Part shown: in pieces, positions 11,830 to 23,604 of the stretch
How positions within the stretch are numbered: position 1 is the stretch's first letter
How the letters are laid out: the number at the start of each line of letters is the position of its first letter
NCBI GenBank assembly: GCA_933228675.1
Contig: OW121740.1
Span: 162,202,806-162,266,805 of the forward strand
Direction: 5' to 3'
DNA from: Stomorhina lunata
Taxonomy: Eukaryota > Arthropoda > Insecta > Diptera > Rhiniidae
Length of the DNA stretch: 64,000 nt
Notes under the pieces: model-generated
Told to the model about the DNA's origin: nothing
Database searches by the model: none
What the model saw: only the letters and a program-made list of their open reading frames with translations
Position numbers and translations under genes: made by a program

Positions 11830-14800
11830 ATGGACCACAGCAGCCGTAGTCATAGTTACATTGATTTGTCCTCATCCGACGAGGAAGAGGATGAAGACTA
11901 TTCCTTAGCCGAGAGTAGTGAAACCGATGAAGAAGATGATCACCCACGCAGGGGACCTATAAGATATGGTCATTCAAATAGATGGACTGAGGAGACATTG
12001 AAGTGTACACCTCAAGAAAATTTGGCCAGTAGGTTGATGAAAAGAGAGGTTTGTATATGAAGAAATTTATTGAAATCGTTATATACTTTTTAAACCTAAT
12101 ACCTATTTATAGCACATAAGCGGTCGTAGTCAAAGATTCAAGCCCTTTTACTCGAACGTGCCAACTAGATTATCATTTTGTTTAAAGGATGTTATACCTC
12201 AAAATGGTATGCAAGGGTGAGTTTTCAATAGCCATTAATTATTTTATGTGTTTTATTAGATTTTGTCCTCTATTAAATGTATTTTATATTTTAGACAAGT
12301 CTTTATGGGTCTTTCTGCCTGTGGCCAATTCTTATTGAGTTATAAGTTCTGTTGCAGTGATAATGCCTCCCTGAGCCATTACTCCTTTAGTATGGGCTTT
12401 AAATACACGTAAGTTTTTTTATACATTATGTACATTCCGATATGATAATCTCAAATCGGGTCAATGGCTGTTATATCAGTTGACCTTCAAAGCAATAAAA
12501 CACGAGTACAGCGTCATTAAAGTTTTTAAGATAGTCTGAACAACGTTTAAGAAAACTTTCACTACTAAAGTTAAATGAGTTTGGCCTAAACGGCTCTTAA
12601 CTGTGCTAATAGGGATCTAGCTGTCTGGGAAGTTCATCCAGGGTTTCAATGACAAATTTAGTCATCTCAAAACTTAATTTTATCCATAAATATTTATACA
12701 CTGCACTGCGTACATTATATGATCAGATTTCTATACTGCGTACCGCTCAAGGAGGAGCAGCGTAGTTAGACACTTTTCGACGGTTCCCACGACAGTTGAT
12801 TCTTCATACTGGGAAATATTGAAAAACTCACCCTTGAGAGAATTTTCAAAGATGTTCAAAAATGTTTTTACGCTTTTAAAATATTTTTCCCTAAGGCGAA
12901 TCGTTTTCTTCTAGTCAAATATAAAAAAGCTGTCAAAGATGACCCCTTATCGGGTTTGACATCCAAAGACCATTCTTAGCTGTGGATCACTGTATCATTG
13001 ATTGTTGGAATGAAAAGGCAAGGGGATAACAACGTATCTCGACTCGAAAATAATCGACGGAGAAATCACACAAATAATAACATCACACATCTTCCATCGG
13101 CATGTCAGGCATCATTAAACAACAATCATAGAGACGCCAACAACTCCGCGATTTCAGGTTATCGCATGAATATTGTATTAGGAGGTCGCCCACCGCTCAT
13201 AGCAGAAGAAGAAAAGACAAGTCAAACACCACATTAACAGTTCTTTAAACCTTGTGCGATCTGAGTGTTTATTGCTGTTAATGCTGTGGTGGTGCTGTGC
13301 ATTTTGCGGAATACATGCTGGTGGCGAGCTGCTGGCAGTTGGCTGGGATCACACTACCCACTTTCCAGACTTCGGATATAGTAAGGCTGGTCATAGACAG
13401 ATTTTTGACACATGTCAAGAACTCGACTCGCCTAGGTGTTTTAGCATTAGCATGGAAATTCCGTATGGACAAATTGCCTTTGAAGGCTTATTTGTACGGC
13501 TGACCCATGCAACTTCCGCGGGCATAAAAAGTTGTGGTGGGTCCGAGACTGGGAGATCATGCAGCTGGCGAACAATACTTCTTTTCGCCTTGTCTCTCTC
13601 GGGGTGTCCAATAAAAAATCGGCTAAAAGTACGCTTTCGGGTCGGATATGGTGTTATGGTGTTACCTTTTTCATAGGGTTCGAGAGAGATCGAACAATGG
13701 ATCACAACTTATTTCCGCGCCAAGGTTGCAGTTCTTCAGATGATCAAACCAACGGTTCCGCTTGTCCTCATTTACCAACCTACTGAAGCCGTACAGTCTT
13801 TTTTCACGGCGTTCTGGTATAGTCATGTATCCCCGTTCATTAGTTTAATATTTAGATGTCAAAATTATTTCTATAGAAACATTTTCTTTCGAAATTTAGT
13901 TTATTTTTCGAAATCGAAACAAATTTTGATATTTAAAATTTTTCTTGAAAATTTTTTATGTCGAAAAATTTTGTATGAAAAAGATTTTCATGTTAAAAAT
14001 TTGTATTAAAAAATTTTCTGAAAAAAAATTGTCGAAACTTTTTTCATAATAAAATTTTATGCAAAAAAAAGGTAGCTGCAAGATATTTTATAATTTCATT
14101 TCTAGATCTAAACTTTTTTTTGATGTAATGAGATTTTCAAGACTTTAATTAGAATTAACCACGATTTGTGTCCGACTGCTCCTTAAAGAACACAACAGAA
14201 AAGATATAAGTCTAACATATGTTCATATTTTATTATAATTTTGATTTCTCCTCGCCCTTACAGTTTATTCTTCTGGATATATCAACCCTTTAAGCCCCTA
14301 CGTAGTTTTTACAAATGCTGCCTTTTCGATGATCACGGTGTTGACAATATGAAAAAAGTCAGCATGATACAATGGAAAAATTGTGATCCTCGCATTTTAA
14401 TTGTACATGGTGCTTCCGAGGATGAAAATGAAGACTCATATATAACTTATGTCAAAGTTCCTAAATTGGGCTGTATAGAATGTAAAAAACTAAGAGAATT
14501 TGAAGAGGAAGATGGCTGTAAGTTTTTGTCAAATCATTTCTAGAATTCAATCTTAAATCTCTTTAAATTTTAATTATTTTCCCCCCATAGATTTTCGCCG
14601 ACATATCCTCTGTTTAAAATGTAATTTAACTGTACATACAAAATATTCCACCATTGATTCAGATCGTAAATTTGATCCCAATATCCATTTAATATGTCCA
14701 GAACGCATTTTAATAATATCCAATGGATTTTTTCATATGTTACATATACGTTTGGAACAACCTCCAGCTAAGGAGGTCCAGCAGAAACAGCAATTACAAA

Positions 14801-17714
14801 CGCATCAGCAACAAAGTGCAATAAATCAACAACAGCATCATAATAACCCTTTAACAGTTTTAATGCTGAAACCTCTTAATAATGGAGAAAGTTGTAATAA
14901 TCATCCTAATATGGCCTTAGTGCCCTCATCACCTTCACATCATGAGTTACTCGAGCGTCGCACTCCCATACAATTTAGTGGCTCTTCGGATTTAATCGAT
15001 ACCTTTAGCATAGATAGTCAATCAACAAATTCCCAGAATAATGTAGTGGCTCGTATTATAGAAGACTTTGCTGATGTCGAAACTGATTCAACACACTCTG
15101 GCAGTGGTGTTGTTTCCATTTCGCAATTGGCCAATGGCTTGAGGTCTCCTATTTACAGTCAAAATGATTCACCCATTTCAATTTCACGTAAATCATGTGA
15201 AGAATTAGTTTTTAATTGCAATACAAATAATAATACTAGTCGCTTAAATGCAATATCACCAGCGGCCATAAATCATAGTCAGACAAACTCCTCCTCTACA
15301 AGTAATACAAATCCAGTTGGAAATAGTGGAAATAATGGTGTTACAGCAGGAGGCGTTGGAGTAAACAAAAATAATTCCCCTTTAATACAAAAGGGACCAC
15401 GGCAAAGACATCGTATTGTAACGAAATCTTTTCGCAAAGGAGTTTCTATATTCTTTTCATCTGCTGGGGTAAAAGCAAATATTACCACCTCCCATGGCAG
15501 TAGTGCAGCTACCCCCAATTCCTCCAGCAATAGCTTGGCAAATAATGATCGAGCATCTGCCTATGAATTTTCAGAGGAAAATGAGAAATGTGAAAAGATT
15601 TCTATATTGCGCAAAAGAAGATTAGCAGATCGTAAATATGAATTTTCCGAGGATAATTCTGAAAATATTATTCCCTTTACAAAGACTCGCAATACAAATA
15701 GTTTCAGTTCCTTTTTGAGTAATACCACCACAGGTAGTCACTCGCCCAGACATAGTCTAACGCATTTGCATAGCATTTCACCCTACGCCTCACCATCATC
15801 ATCGCCACATCCTCATCAACATCATGTCAATAACAACTATACGGCTGCTCTATCGCCTCTACATCGTTCATGTACTTCGCCGTTAGGCTTTAGATCTCCA
15901 CCCTCCACTTCAGCGGCCGGGCTAGTAGGTGCCAGTGGCAATAGTGGCTCAATTATGCGTTCTCCTAGTCGTCACTTGGTAGCTAATCATTTCTATAACA
16001 ATCAAAAATCTCCGCCCCAAAACTTTGCCCACACTGTATCACCTGCTACGCAATATATGTTAAGTTTTAAGCCTCACGGTACCCTCTCGCCACTACAACT
16101 GTCCATGACAAAGCGTTCGCATTTGGAGGTTAACGGTTCGCTGTCGCCCAATCATCAGCTATCGGTGTTTTTGTCGCCACGCAGAGATGAATATCGTTCG
16201 GTTGTTGAGGTGCCTCTGCAGGGTGGTGCCATGTCAGAGAAGCCTGTCTGTACAAAGAAGTTTTTAAGGCGTTTTGTAGAGGAGGACGATGCGGCTTCGG
16301 TTATTACAAGTGAAGAGGGTATGTTTTATTTTTTGTTTTCTAAAATTTTTCTATAAACAATTTTATAAAAAAAAATTTTGATTCCAAAAATTTGTATAGA
16401 AAAAATTTCGATGTTAAATTTATTTTTGAAAATTTTTCTATAAAAAAATGTTTGTACCAAAAATTTTTCTATAGAACAATTTCGATATCAAAAGTTTTTT
16501 TATAAAAAAATTAGATACCGAAAATTTTTCTTAAAAAAATGTTGATACCTAAAATTTTTCTATAAAAAAATTTTGATACCTAAAATTTTTCTATAATAAA
16601 ATTTTGATACCGAAAATTTTTCTATAAAAAAGTTTTGATGCCGAAAATTTTTGTATAAAAAATTTTTGATACCTTCAGTTGTTCTACAAAAAATTTCGAT
16701 TTTTCTATAAAATACTTTTGATACCGAAAATTTTCTATACAAAATTTTTGATACCGAAAAATTTTCTATACAAAATTTTTGATACCGAAAAATTTTCTAT
16801 ACAAAATTTTTGATACCGAAAAATTTTCTATACAAAATTTTTGATATCGAAAAATTTTCTATACAAAATTTTTGATATCGAAAAATTTTCTATACAAAAT
16901 TTTTGATATCGAAAAATTTTCTATAAAAAATTTTGATACAAAAATCAATATTATATTTAGTATAAAAATCTATAAAAATAACTTTTAACATTTCCAGACG
17001 ATTGCATATCTCCCGGTTATCACATACTTTTGCCAATGGAGGTTCATGGATCTTGCTATTCAGAAATGCAAATGATTTCAAAGGCTTCCTACCAACAGCT
17101 GCGCTGTACTAGTGTTGTAATAGAGCAACATTCATTTGATATGGAAACCTTTACCTATTACGCCATCAGTACTCTGTGCCAGAAGAATCAGAAAACCTAC
17201 GATTTCTTTTATGATTGGGCCTATGAATTGATAAATGTAAGTTTGCAACCTCAAAGTATTATTAATGTCAAAAACTAATGTTTCAAATCCTTAGGTCTGC
17301 CCAACATCCCTCACAGTCTTTTGCATTTTAATGGCACATTTTTCGGCCCGAGAAGAAGTATCTTCCTGCCTTAATTGTTCCCGCAAACTGAGTTGTGCTT
17401 TTCATCGCAGTGAATATGAATGTCGCGTCCTATTCACCTGGAATATGATGACAGGAGAATGGGAAATTTTAGATTATGGTGAACTTCAAGATTGCAAATA
17501 CAGTCCAAAAACAAAATTCTCTCCTAATCTATCGCTTCAACAGAGAGCCAAAAAATTGGCTAAAGAAATGGCTCAAACTTTAAATAAATTACCCGATTAT
17601 ACCAGCAATTTAAGGGTCTTGGAATCAAATGTTAAAAAGTCCAAGAAATCTATTATTGATATTGATAATATGATAGAATTTTCTTTGAAAAAACGAACAC
17701 ATTCTATGGATTAG
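11830..17714 (+). CDS. DCAF15: DCAF15-like substrate receptor of CUL4-DDB1 ubiquitin ligase
   Basis: Seven exons join in frame with GT-AG introns: 11830-12048, 12113-12216, 12295-12408, 14264-14517, 14591-16318, 16998-17236 and 17295-17714, giving about 1,025 residues. The start ATG is the first in-frame one before the acidic Ser/Glu-rich N-terminus. Identification rests on family landmarks in order: PTRLSFCLKDVIP then GQVFMGLSACGQFLLSY; a CIEC pair; and CLKCNLTVHTKYS, which aligns without gaps to the HTKY region of vertebrate DCAF15. The C-terminal part (FDMETFTYYAIS... and VLFTWNMMTGEWEILDYGEL) also matches the family layout. The fly protein is longer than the roughly 600-residue human one because exon 5 carries a Ser/Asn/His/Pro-rich insert. 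Function by family: recruits substrates to CRL4 for ubiquitination. Introns hold AT-rich minisatellite debris. Confidence 0.8.
12409..14263 (+). other. Long third intron of the DCAF15-like gene
   Basis: This 1,855-bp intron contains open frames on both strands (12,998-13,786), but none shows a recognisable domain or splice connection. The compositional break near 12,760-13,800 (more GC than the flanks) suggests an old transposon insertion that I cannot name. Its 3' part (about 13,860-14,060) holds degenerate AAAATTTTT-type minisatellite sequence. Confidence 0.5.
16350..16945 (+). repeat. 31-bp minisatellite (GATACCG linker) in intron 5 of the DCAF15-like gene
   Basis: Roughly 18 degenerate units combine an A/T-tract inverted repeat around TTTTCTATA with a GATACC or GATATCG linker. 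The 3' half (16,730-16,925) has regular 31-bp spacing. Linker orientation is the same as in the array downstream of the gene. Confidence 0.85.
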
Positions 17715-18145
17715 ATGCGTCGCTTTGAACCAGGCTTTATTCAATTAACTGAAACTATACGGGAATAACAATATAAGAAAAACTGAAATGATATTTTTCT
17801 ATTTACCATAAAATACAAGAACTTTTAAGATTTATGACTCTTATATAAATTATGATATTCTCTTAGTTTTAATATTTTCGCTAAATGGAAGCTAAGATAC
17901 AAAAAGAAAACTATAAAATTAAATTTTGATTTTAATTTGAGGTGAAAATTTTTATAATTTTAAAAAAATTATGGTTACAGCAATTGTGTTTTTTGTTTTA
18001 AATTTGTTCGCTTTTTAAATTTTAACATTTTAATTAAATTGGTTTTTATTTTTTTTAGCAAAAAAAAAAAGGAATTAAAGCAAAATATAGAAATATTTTT
18101 CATTTAATTTCTAATTATCTGTGAAATTTAAATCTATCTATTCAT

Positions 18146-18151
18146 AATAAA
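18146..18151 (+). terminator. Candidate polyadenylation signal of the DCAF15-like gene
   Basis: AATAAA about 430 nt after the stop codon and before the minisatellite array. It is plausible but not the only AT-rich candidate. Confidence 0.35.
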
Positions 18152-18239
18152 TACAACGAGTGAGATATTCCTATGTAATTTAGTTTAAAAAACAATTTGT
18201 GGTTTTATTTTAGAGATTATGGTGAGTTTTTTTTAACAA

Positions 18240-18961
18240 TTTTCAAAAAATTTGATATCAAGAGTTTTTTTTTCCAAAATTCTTTCATAAAAATTTTGAT
18301 ACCTAAAAATTTTCTATAAAAAAATTTTTTTACCAAAAATTTTTCTTCAGAAAATTTTTCTATACATTTTATTTTTTAAAATTTTTTATCGAAAATTTTT
18401 TTATAAAAAAATTTTCATACCGAAAATTTTTTCTATAGAAAAATTTTGATACCAAAAATTTTTTCTATAGAAAAATTTTGATACCGAAACTTTTTTCTAT
18501 AGAAAAATTTTTTTACCGAAAATTTTTTCTATAGAAAAATTTTGATAGCGAAAATTTTTCTATAGAAAAATTTTGATAGCGAAAATTTTTCTATAAAAAA
18601 ATTTTGATAGCGAAAATTTTTCTATAGAAAAATTTTAATAACGAACATTTTTCTATAGAAAAATTTTGATAGCGAAAATTTTTCTATAGAAAAATTTTGA
18701 TAGCGAAAATTTTTCTATAGAAAAATTTTGATAGCGAAAATTTTTCTATAGAAAAATTTTGATAGCGAAAATTTTTCTATAGAAAAATTTTGATAGCGAA
18801 AATTTTTCTGTAGAAAAATTTTGATAGCGAAAATTTTTCTATAGAATTGATAGCGAAAATTTTTCTATAGAAAAATTTTGATACCGAAAATTTTTTCTGT
18901 AGAAAAATTTTGATACCGAAAATTTTTTCTGTAGAAAAATTTTGATACCGAAAATTTTTCT
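18240..18961 (+). repeat. 31-bp minisatellite (GATAGCG/GATACCG linker), left part
   Basis: Tandem 31-bp units of the form A4T5-CTATAG-A5T4 (a perfect 24-bp palindrome) plus the 7-nt linker GATAGCG, or GATACCG at the edges. This is the left part of an array split by a copia element at 18,962. Confidence 0.95.
18957..18961. repeat. Target-site duplication of copia-1, left copy
   Basis: TTTCT precedes the element and recurs at 23,605-23,609. Five bp is the usual size for Ty1/copia integrases. Confidence 0.9.
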
Positions 18962-19152
18962 TGTTGGAAATTACACTATTTACGCAAATCTGGCATCATC
19001 TTTCTTTTGCGCCATTATGGCAACCCTATTACTTTTCTAAGAACAAGTTAAAAAAACGAATTGTTAGTTAACGTATATTTTCTGCCCGTAACAGTTGTAA
19101 TAGTTTATAAGTTTCTTTTGTTTCAATAAATGAATTAAATATAAAACCAACT
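18962..19152 (+). repeat. 5' LTR of copia-1
   Basis: 191 bp, starting TGTTGGAAATTAC and ending AACCAACT. It matches the 3' LTR apart from the final base. An AATAAA-type signal (TTCAATAAATG) lies near its 3' end. Confidence 0.9.
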
Positions 19153-19170
19153 GGTTATGGATCCGCGCAC
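19153..19170 (+). other. Primer-binding site of copia-1 (initiator-Met half-tRNA type)
   Basis: GGTTATGGATCCGCGCAC directly follows the LTR. GGTTATGG complements the anticodon-loop part of initiator Met tRNA, as in Drosophila copia, and the following GCACGCTT matches the complement of the D-arm side of that tRNA. The middle bases deviate from the fly consensus I recall. Confidence 0.7.
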
Positions 19171-19335
19171 GCTTAAACTGCACTAAAAGAATAAAAATTA
19201 AAGAAATTGTTTGAAAAATAACAAAAGAATTTAATAAAAACCGAAATATAAAAAAGACAAAGTAAAAGTTTTTTCTCAGAAGAAGTGTGAACCGAAAGTC
19301 TACAATTTTTAAAAAATTAAAAGACAAAAAGAAAC

Positions 19336-22300
19336 ATGAGTTACGCGGCAGTGAAAATCGAACCTCTAAACAAAGAAAACTTCGACACATGGAAGATCCA
19401 AGTTCAAGCTCTTCTAGTGAAGAACGAGACGTGGAAATATGTGTCCGGGAATTGCGTTAAACCAGAAGCGGCGGCCGAGGCAAATCTATGGAAGGAGAAT
19501 GATGATAAAGCGAAGTCAGATCTCATATTATCCATCAGCCCATCCGAACTACAACAAATAAAGAATTGTGATACGTCCAAAGATGTTTGGGACAAATTAC
19601 ATTCTGTCTATCAGTCACGCGGGCCAGCCCGTCAAGCTATGTTACTGAAGTCTCTCATTCTAACGAAAATGCAAAGTGGTGAAGACATGCGCGATCATGT
19701 ACAAAAGTTTTTTGAAGTTGTGGACAAACTTAATGAAATGCAGCTGGTAATAATAGATGAACTGTTAGCAATACTATTGTTGTATAGCATTCCAAGTGAG
19801 TATGAAACCTTCCGAATTGCCATTGAGTCACAGGAGAAATTGCCAAAAACAGAAATTTTAAAAGTTAAACTGCTCGAAGAATTTGAAGCACGCAAAAGAA
19901 ATGTTAACGAACATACAGAAGGGGCTATGTATACTCAGAAAAATTACAACAACAATTACGATAGAAGCAGCAAGAATAACAACAACAACAATCACGCAAA
20001 TAGAAACAACAGCGGCAACAACGAAAGAGGCAAATTCAAATATGCTTGCCACACATGCGGAAAAATTGGCCATAAAGCGAAAGAGTGCAGAAGTAAAAAT
20101 TTTAATAAGAAGAAGCAGCACAATAAAGGGGAAGGAGATGTTTCATGTAATGCAAACGAAATAGTAAACAATATCCAAGATTCTTATGGTAAGTGGTGTT
20201 TAGATTCCGGTGCTTCCTCACACATGTGCTCCACAGAAGATAAATTCGTCAAATTAGAAAGAACAAATAATAAACAACTCGCCTTGGCTAATAACAACAC
20301 AACCGAAATACGTGGATTGGGAAACGTACAATTTAAAAGTGCAGAGTGTAATATCAATTTAAAAGAAGCATTGTTGGTACCCGATTTAAGAACTAATCTT
20401 CTGTCCGTATCCAAGATGACCCAAAATGGTTTAGAAGTAACTTTCAAACGAAATGAGGCCATCATACGAAATCCGAACAGCAATGTTAAGCTATTTGTGG
20501 CAAAAAGAGAAAATGGTTTGTACTACGTAAAAGAAAATGTTGAAGTTGCTTCAGTTTCGCAAACAAAAGAAAAAACACTACAGGATTGGCACGAAATGTT
20601 TGGTCACCTTAACGAAAAAGACCTGAAAGAGATGATAAAGAAAGAAAAAGTTCTCGGAATAAAAACTAATATTGACAAAAATTTACCAACTTGTGAAGTT
20701 TGCATTCAGGGGAAGCAGTCCCAAGCGCCATTCCACCTATCTCAAACCAGAGGTGAAGAATTACTTTCGTTGGTCCACAGTGATGTGTGCGGTCCAATGA
20801 GAGTACCGTCATTTGCTGGTAGCCGTTACTTTGTCACATTTATAGACGACAAGAGCCGTTGGTGTGAAACTTATTTTATGGAAAACAAAAGCGAAGTTGC
20901 AGAAAAATTTATTGAATTTAAAAATATGGCAGAAAGAAAAACTGGTAAGAAAATCAAGTGTCTACGTAGCGACAATGGAACCGAGTATGTCAACAACAAC
21001 ATGAAGAGTATTCTGAAGAGCCATGGAATCCGTCATGAACTGACCATCGAATATACCCCCCAGCAGAATGGAGTCTCAGAAAGGAAAAATAGAACGTTAC
21101 TCGACATGGCACGGTGTATGTTAATTCAGTCCGGCCTACCTCCAAAGTATTGGGCAGAAGCAGTGAATACTGCAAACTACGTAAGAAATCGGTGTCCATC
21201 TCAAAGTCTAAATTGTGAAATTCCTTATAAGATATGGATGAACAGAACTCCAAACGTGAAATATTTTCAGAAATTCGGTAGTACAGCATTTATGCTAGAC
21301 AAAACACCAGGTAAAGGCAAGTTTGAATCTAAATCCATAAAGTGTATATTTGTAGGGTACTCAGAGGTATCCAAGGCCTATAGATTGTGGGACCCTCAAG
21401 CTAAGAAGCTACGTCGAAGTCGTGATGTTAAGTTTGTTTCATCAACAAACACGAATGAATTTGAAGAATTCACCCCAGGTGCTACTGAATTCCATTTATG
21501 TGAGACTGATCGTGATAACCCCGTACCAGAAAATTCATCAACCCAGCGAACAACCCACAGTGAAGACACCGTAACCGTTAGTAACTCCCAAGAACCTGAA
21601 ACCGAAAATAGAGCTGCAACGCAAAGAGGCCGTGGTCGCCCAAAGAAAGTTATGACAGGAAAAAGAGGCAGACCCAAGAAAATCCAAACCACCATACCAG
21701 AAGATGTCGACAGTGATGATGATCAAAGTGAGTTTTTAGGTTTTGAAAGTCTAGATGATGATGAATATCATTCTGCAAGTTTGATTCAACCCACCGATCC
21801 GAAAACCAGTACCGAAGCACTTAACAGTCCCAAAGCCAATGAATGGCGTGAAGCAATGTTGAAAGAATATAAAACTTTATTAAAAAATCAAACTTGGCAA
21901 ATAGTTAACAGACCAGTTGGTAGAAAAATTGTCGAATCAAAATGGGCATTGCGTACAAAATATAAAATTGATGGTTCAGTAGATTGCAGAAAAGCCAGAC
22001 TTGTCGCGAAGGGTTTTACCCAATATCCAGGCATAGACTACAACGAGACATTTGCTCCAGTAGCCAGAATGAGCTCTATACGTTTTTTAATGGCAATAGC
22101 TGCCAAATATGAGTTGGAAGTGCATCAACTAGATTTTGTTGGAGCCTATTTGAATGGTGTGATAGAAAAAGAGATTTACATGGAGATGCCACACGACTTG
22201 CGAGAAGTACTCCACAGAGATGAAGCATCGAAATATGAAAACAAAGTGTGTCTACTCAAAAAGGCTATCTATGGTCTTAAGCAGTCTGGAAGATTATGGT

Positions 22301-23379
22301 ACGAAAAATTAGACAGAAAGTTAAAAGAAATGGCCATGACTCCATCACAATGCGATCCGTGCGTGTATATCAACAAAAATAATAGCAGCATCACCCTCAT
22401 TGCAATTTACGTTGACGATCTCGTAGTAGCGTCAAGTGATCGAAATATGTTGAAGAATTTGAAGAGAGAACTAGCCAATACATTCGAAATGAAGGACCTA
22501 GGACCCATCAAATATTGTCTCGGAATCGAATTTAACCAAGATCTTGAATCAGGAATGATTTCCCTATCTCAGTCTAAATACATTCAACATTTACTAGAAC
22601 GATTTGGTATGATCGACTGTAAACCTGTCAGCACCCCGATGAACGTAAGCGAAAAGCTTTGTAAAGAAATGTGTCCGAAAGATGAGAACGAAAAACGAGA
22701 AGCTGAAAAGTTGCCGTATCAGAGCCTGATCGGATCTTTAATGTATCTAGCTGTTTCGACTAGACCCGATATAGCACATGCAATAAGCGTTTTAAGCCAA
22801 TTTAACACGAGTTATGGAAAAGCTCATTGGGTAGCAGCCAAAAGGGTCCTCCGTTATTTGAAACACACCCAGAAAGTAGGACTTGTGTATTCGTCCAACA
22901 ACAAGCCTGTAGAAGGCTATGCCGACGCAGATTGGGGTTCCAATATCGATGACAGAAAATCGTACACCGGTTATGCTTTCATATACGCGAGTGGTGCCAT
23001 CAGTTGGGAATCTAGAAAGCAGAAGACAGTGGCCGTTTCCAGCACTGAAGCCGAATATATGGCCCTTTCTGATTCAACAAAAGAGGCCATTTACTTGAAG
23101 CGTTTTGTGAGCGAAATATTTGGCACCAACAGCGCTATTTGCATTTATAATGACAACCAAAGCGCCGAGAAGTTATGTAGAAATCCAATTTTCCACAATC
23201 GAACAAAACATGTGGATATCCGTCATCATTTCATCCGTGATGCTATAGAAAAAGAAGAAGTCACCGTCAAGTACATGAGGACAGATGATATGCCAGCAGA
23301 TGTCCTTACCAAAGGCTTGGTAGTGCCAAAGCACACTAAGTGCACAGAAACCCTAGGATTAAGATCATTGAATTTTTAA
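19336..23379 (+). CDS. Gag-Pol polyprotein of copia-1
   Basis: A single 1,347-residue ORF, the usual size for copia elements. Order: copia-type Gag N-terminus (EPLNKENFDTWK), CCHC zinc knuckle CHTCGKIGHKAKEC near residue 237, aspartic protease WCLDSGASSHMC near 287, integrase zinc region starting WHEMFGH near 418, integrase DDE triad (D483 in HSDVCGP, D546 in RSDNGTEY, E582 in GVSERKNR), reverse transcriptase YVDDLVVAS near 1025, and RNase H with ADADWGS near 1196 and STEAEYMAL near 1236. No stops or frameshifts are present, so it could be functional. Gag and Pol share one frame, so extra Gag would need splicing or proteolysis, as described for Drosophila copia. Confidence 0.97.
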   Translation: MSYAAVKIEPLNKENFDTWKIQVQALLVKNETWKYVSGNCVKPEAAAEANLWKENDDKAKSDLILSISPSELQQIKNCDTSKDVWDKLHSVYQSRGPARQAMLLKSLILTKMQSGEDMRDHVQKFFEVVDKLNEMQLVIIDELLAILLLYSIPSEYETFRIAIESQEKLPKTEILKVKLLEEFEARKRNVNEHTEGAMYTQKNYNNNYDRSSKNNNNNNHANRNNSGNNERGKFKYACHTCGKIGHKAKECRSKNFNKKKQHNKGEGDVSCNANEIVNNIQDSYGKWCLDSGASSHMCSTEDKFVKLERTNNKQLALANNNTTEIRGLGNVQFKSAECNINLKEALLVPDLRTNLLSVSKMTQNGLEVTFKRNEAIIRNPNSNVKLFVAKRENGLYYVKENVEVASVSQTKEKTLQDWHEMFGHLNEKDLKEMIKKEKVLGIKTNIDKNLPTCEVCIQGKQSQAPFHLSQTRGEELLSLVHSDVCGPMRVPSFAGSRYFVTFIDDKSRWCETYFMENKSEVAEKFIEFKNMAERKTGKKIKCLRSDNGTEYVNNNMKSILKSHGIRHELTIEYTPQQNGVSERKNRTLLDMARCMLIQSGLPPKYWAEAVNTANYVRNRCPSQSLNCEIPYKIWMNRTPNVKYFQKFGSTAFMLDKTPGKGKFESKSIKCIFVGYSEVSKAYRLWDPQAKKLRRSRDVKFVSSTNTNEFEEFTPGATEFHLCETDRDNPVPENSSTQRTTHSEDTVTVSNSQEPETENRAATQRGRGRPKKVMTGKRGRPKKIQTTIPEDVDSDDDQSEFLGFESLDDDEYHSASLIQPTDPKTSTEALNSPKANEWREAMLKEYKTLLKNQTWQIVNRPVGRKIVESKWALRTKYKIDGSVDCRKARLVAKGFTQYPGIDYNETFAPVARMSSIRFLMAIAAKYELEVHQLDFVGAYLNGVIEKEIYMEMPHDLREVLHRDEASKYENKVCLLKKAIYGLKQSGRLWYEKLDRKLKEMAMTPSQCDPCVYINKNNSSITLIAIYVDDLVVASSDRNMLKNLKRELANTFEMKDLGPIKYCLGIEFNQDLESGMISLSQSKYIQHLLERFGMIDCKPVSTPMNVSEKLCKEMCPKDENEKREAEKLPYQSLIGSLMYLAVSTRPDIAHAISVLSQFNTSYGKAHWVAAKRVLRYLKHTQKVGLVYSSNNKPVEGYADADWGSNIDDRKSYTGYAFIYASGAISWESRKQKTVAVSSTEAEYMALSDSTKEAIYLKRFVSEIFGTNSAICIYNDNQSAEKLCRNPIFHNRTKHVDIRHHFIRDAIEKEEVTVKYMRTDDMPADVLTKGLVVPKHTKCTETLGLRSLNF

Positions 23380-23413
23380 ATAATTTGAATATGAAGTCAG
23401 ATTTGAGGGGAAG

Positions 23414-23604
23414 TGTTGGAAATTACACTATTTACGCAAATCTGGCATCATCTTTCTTTTGCGCCATTATGGCAACCCTATTACTTTTCTAAGAACAAGT
23501 TAAAAAAACGAATTGTTAGTTAACGTATATTTTCTGCCCGTAACAGTTGTAATAGTTTATAAGTTTCTTTTGTTTCAATAAATGAATTAAATATAAAACC
23601 AACA
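23414..23604 (+). repeat. 3' LTR of copia-1
   Basis: 191 bp ending CCAACA, preceded by the polypurine tract and followed by the TTTCT duplication and the resumed minisatellite. Confidence 0.95.

Larger units (their letters stand above)
18962..23604 (+). mobile_element. Copia-1: complete Ty1/copia LTR retrotransposon
   Basis: The 4.64 kb element has 191-bp LTRs (TGTTGG...CCAACA), a primer-binding site, one long gag-pol ORF, a polypurine tract (GAGGGGAAG at 23,405-23,413) and a TTTCT target duplication. The LTRs are identical by eye except for the last base (T in the 5' LTR, A in the 3' LTR), and the ORF is unbroken, so insertion is recent. It landed inside the 31-bp minisatellite. Confidence 0.95.

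Noticed and set aside
11711..11908. Alternative N-terminus for the DCAF15-like protein
   Set aside because: This frame overlaps the true first exon in another frame and stops within it. The ATG at 11,830 leads into the conserved exon chain.
12998..13786. Possible gene or LINE inside the DCAF15-like intron
   Set aside because: Several open frames on both strands but no domain I can name and no consistent splice sites. Kept only as an unclassified insertion.
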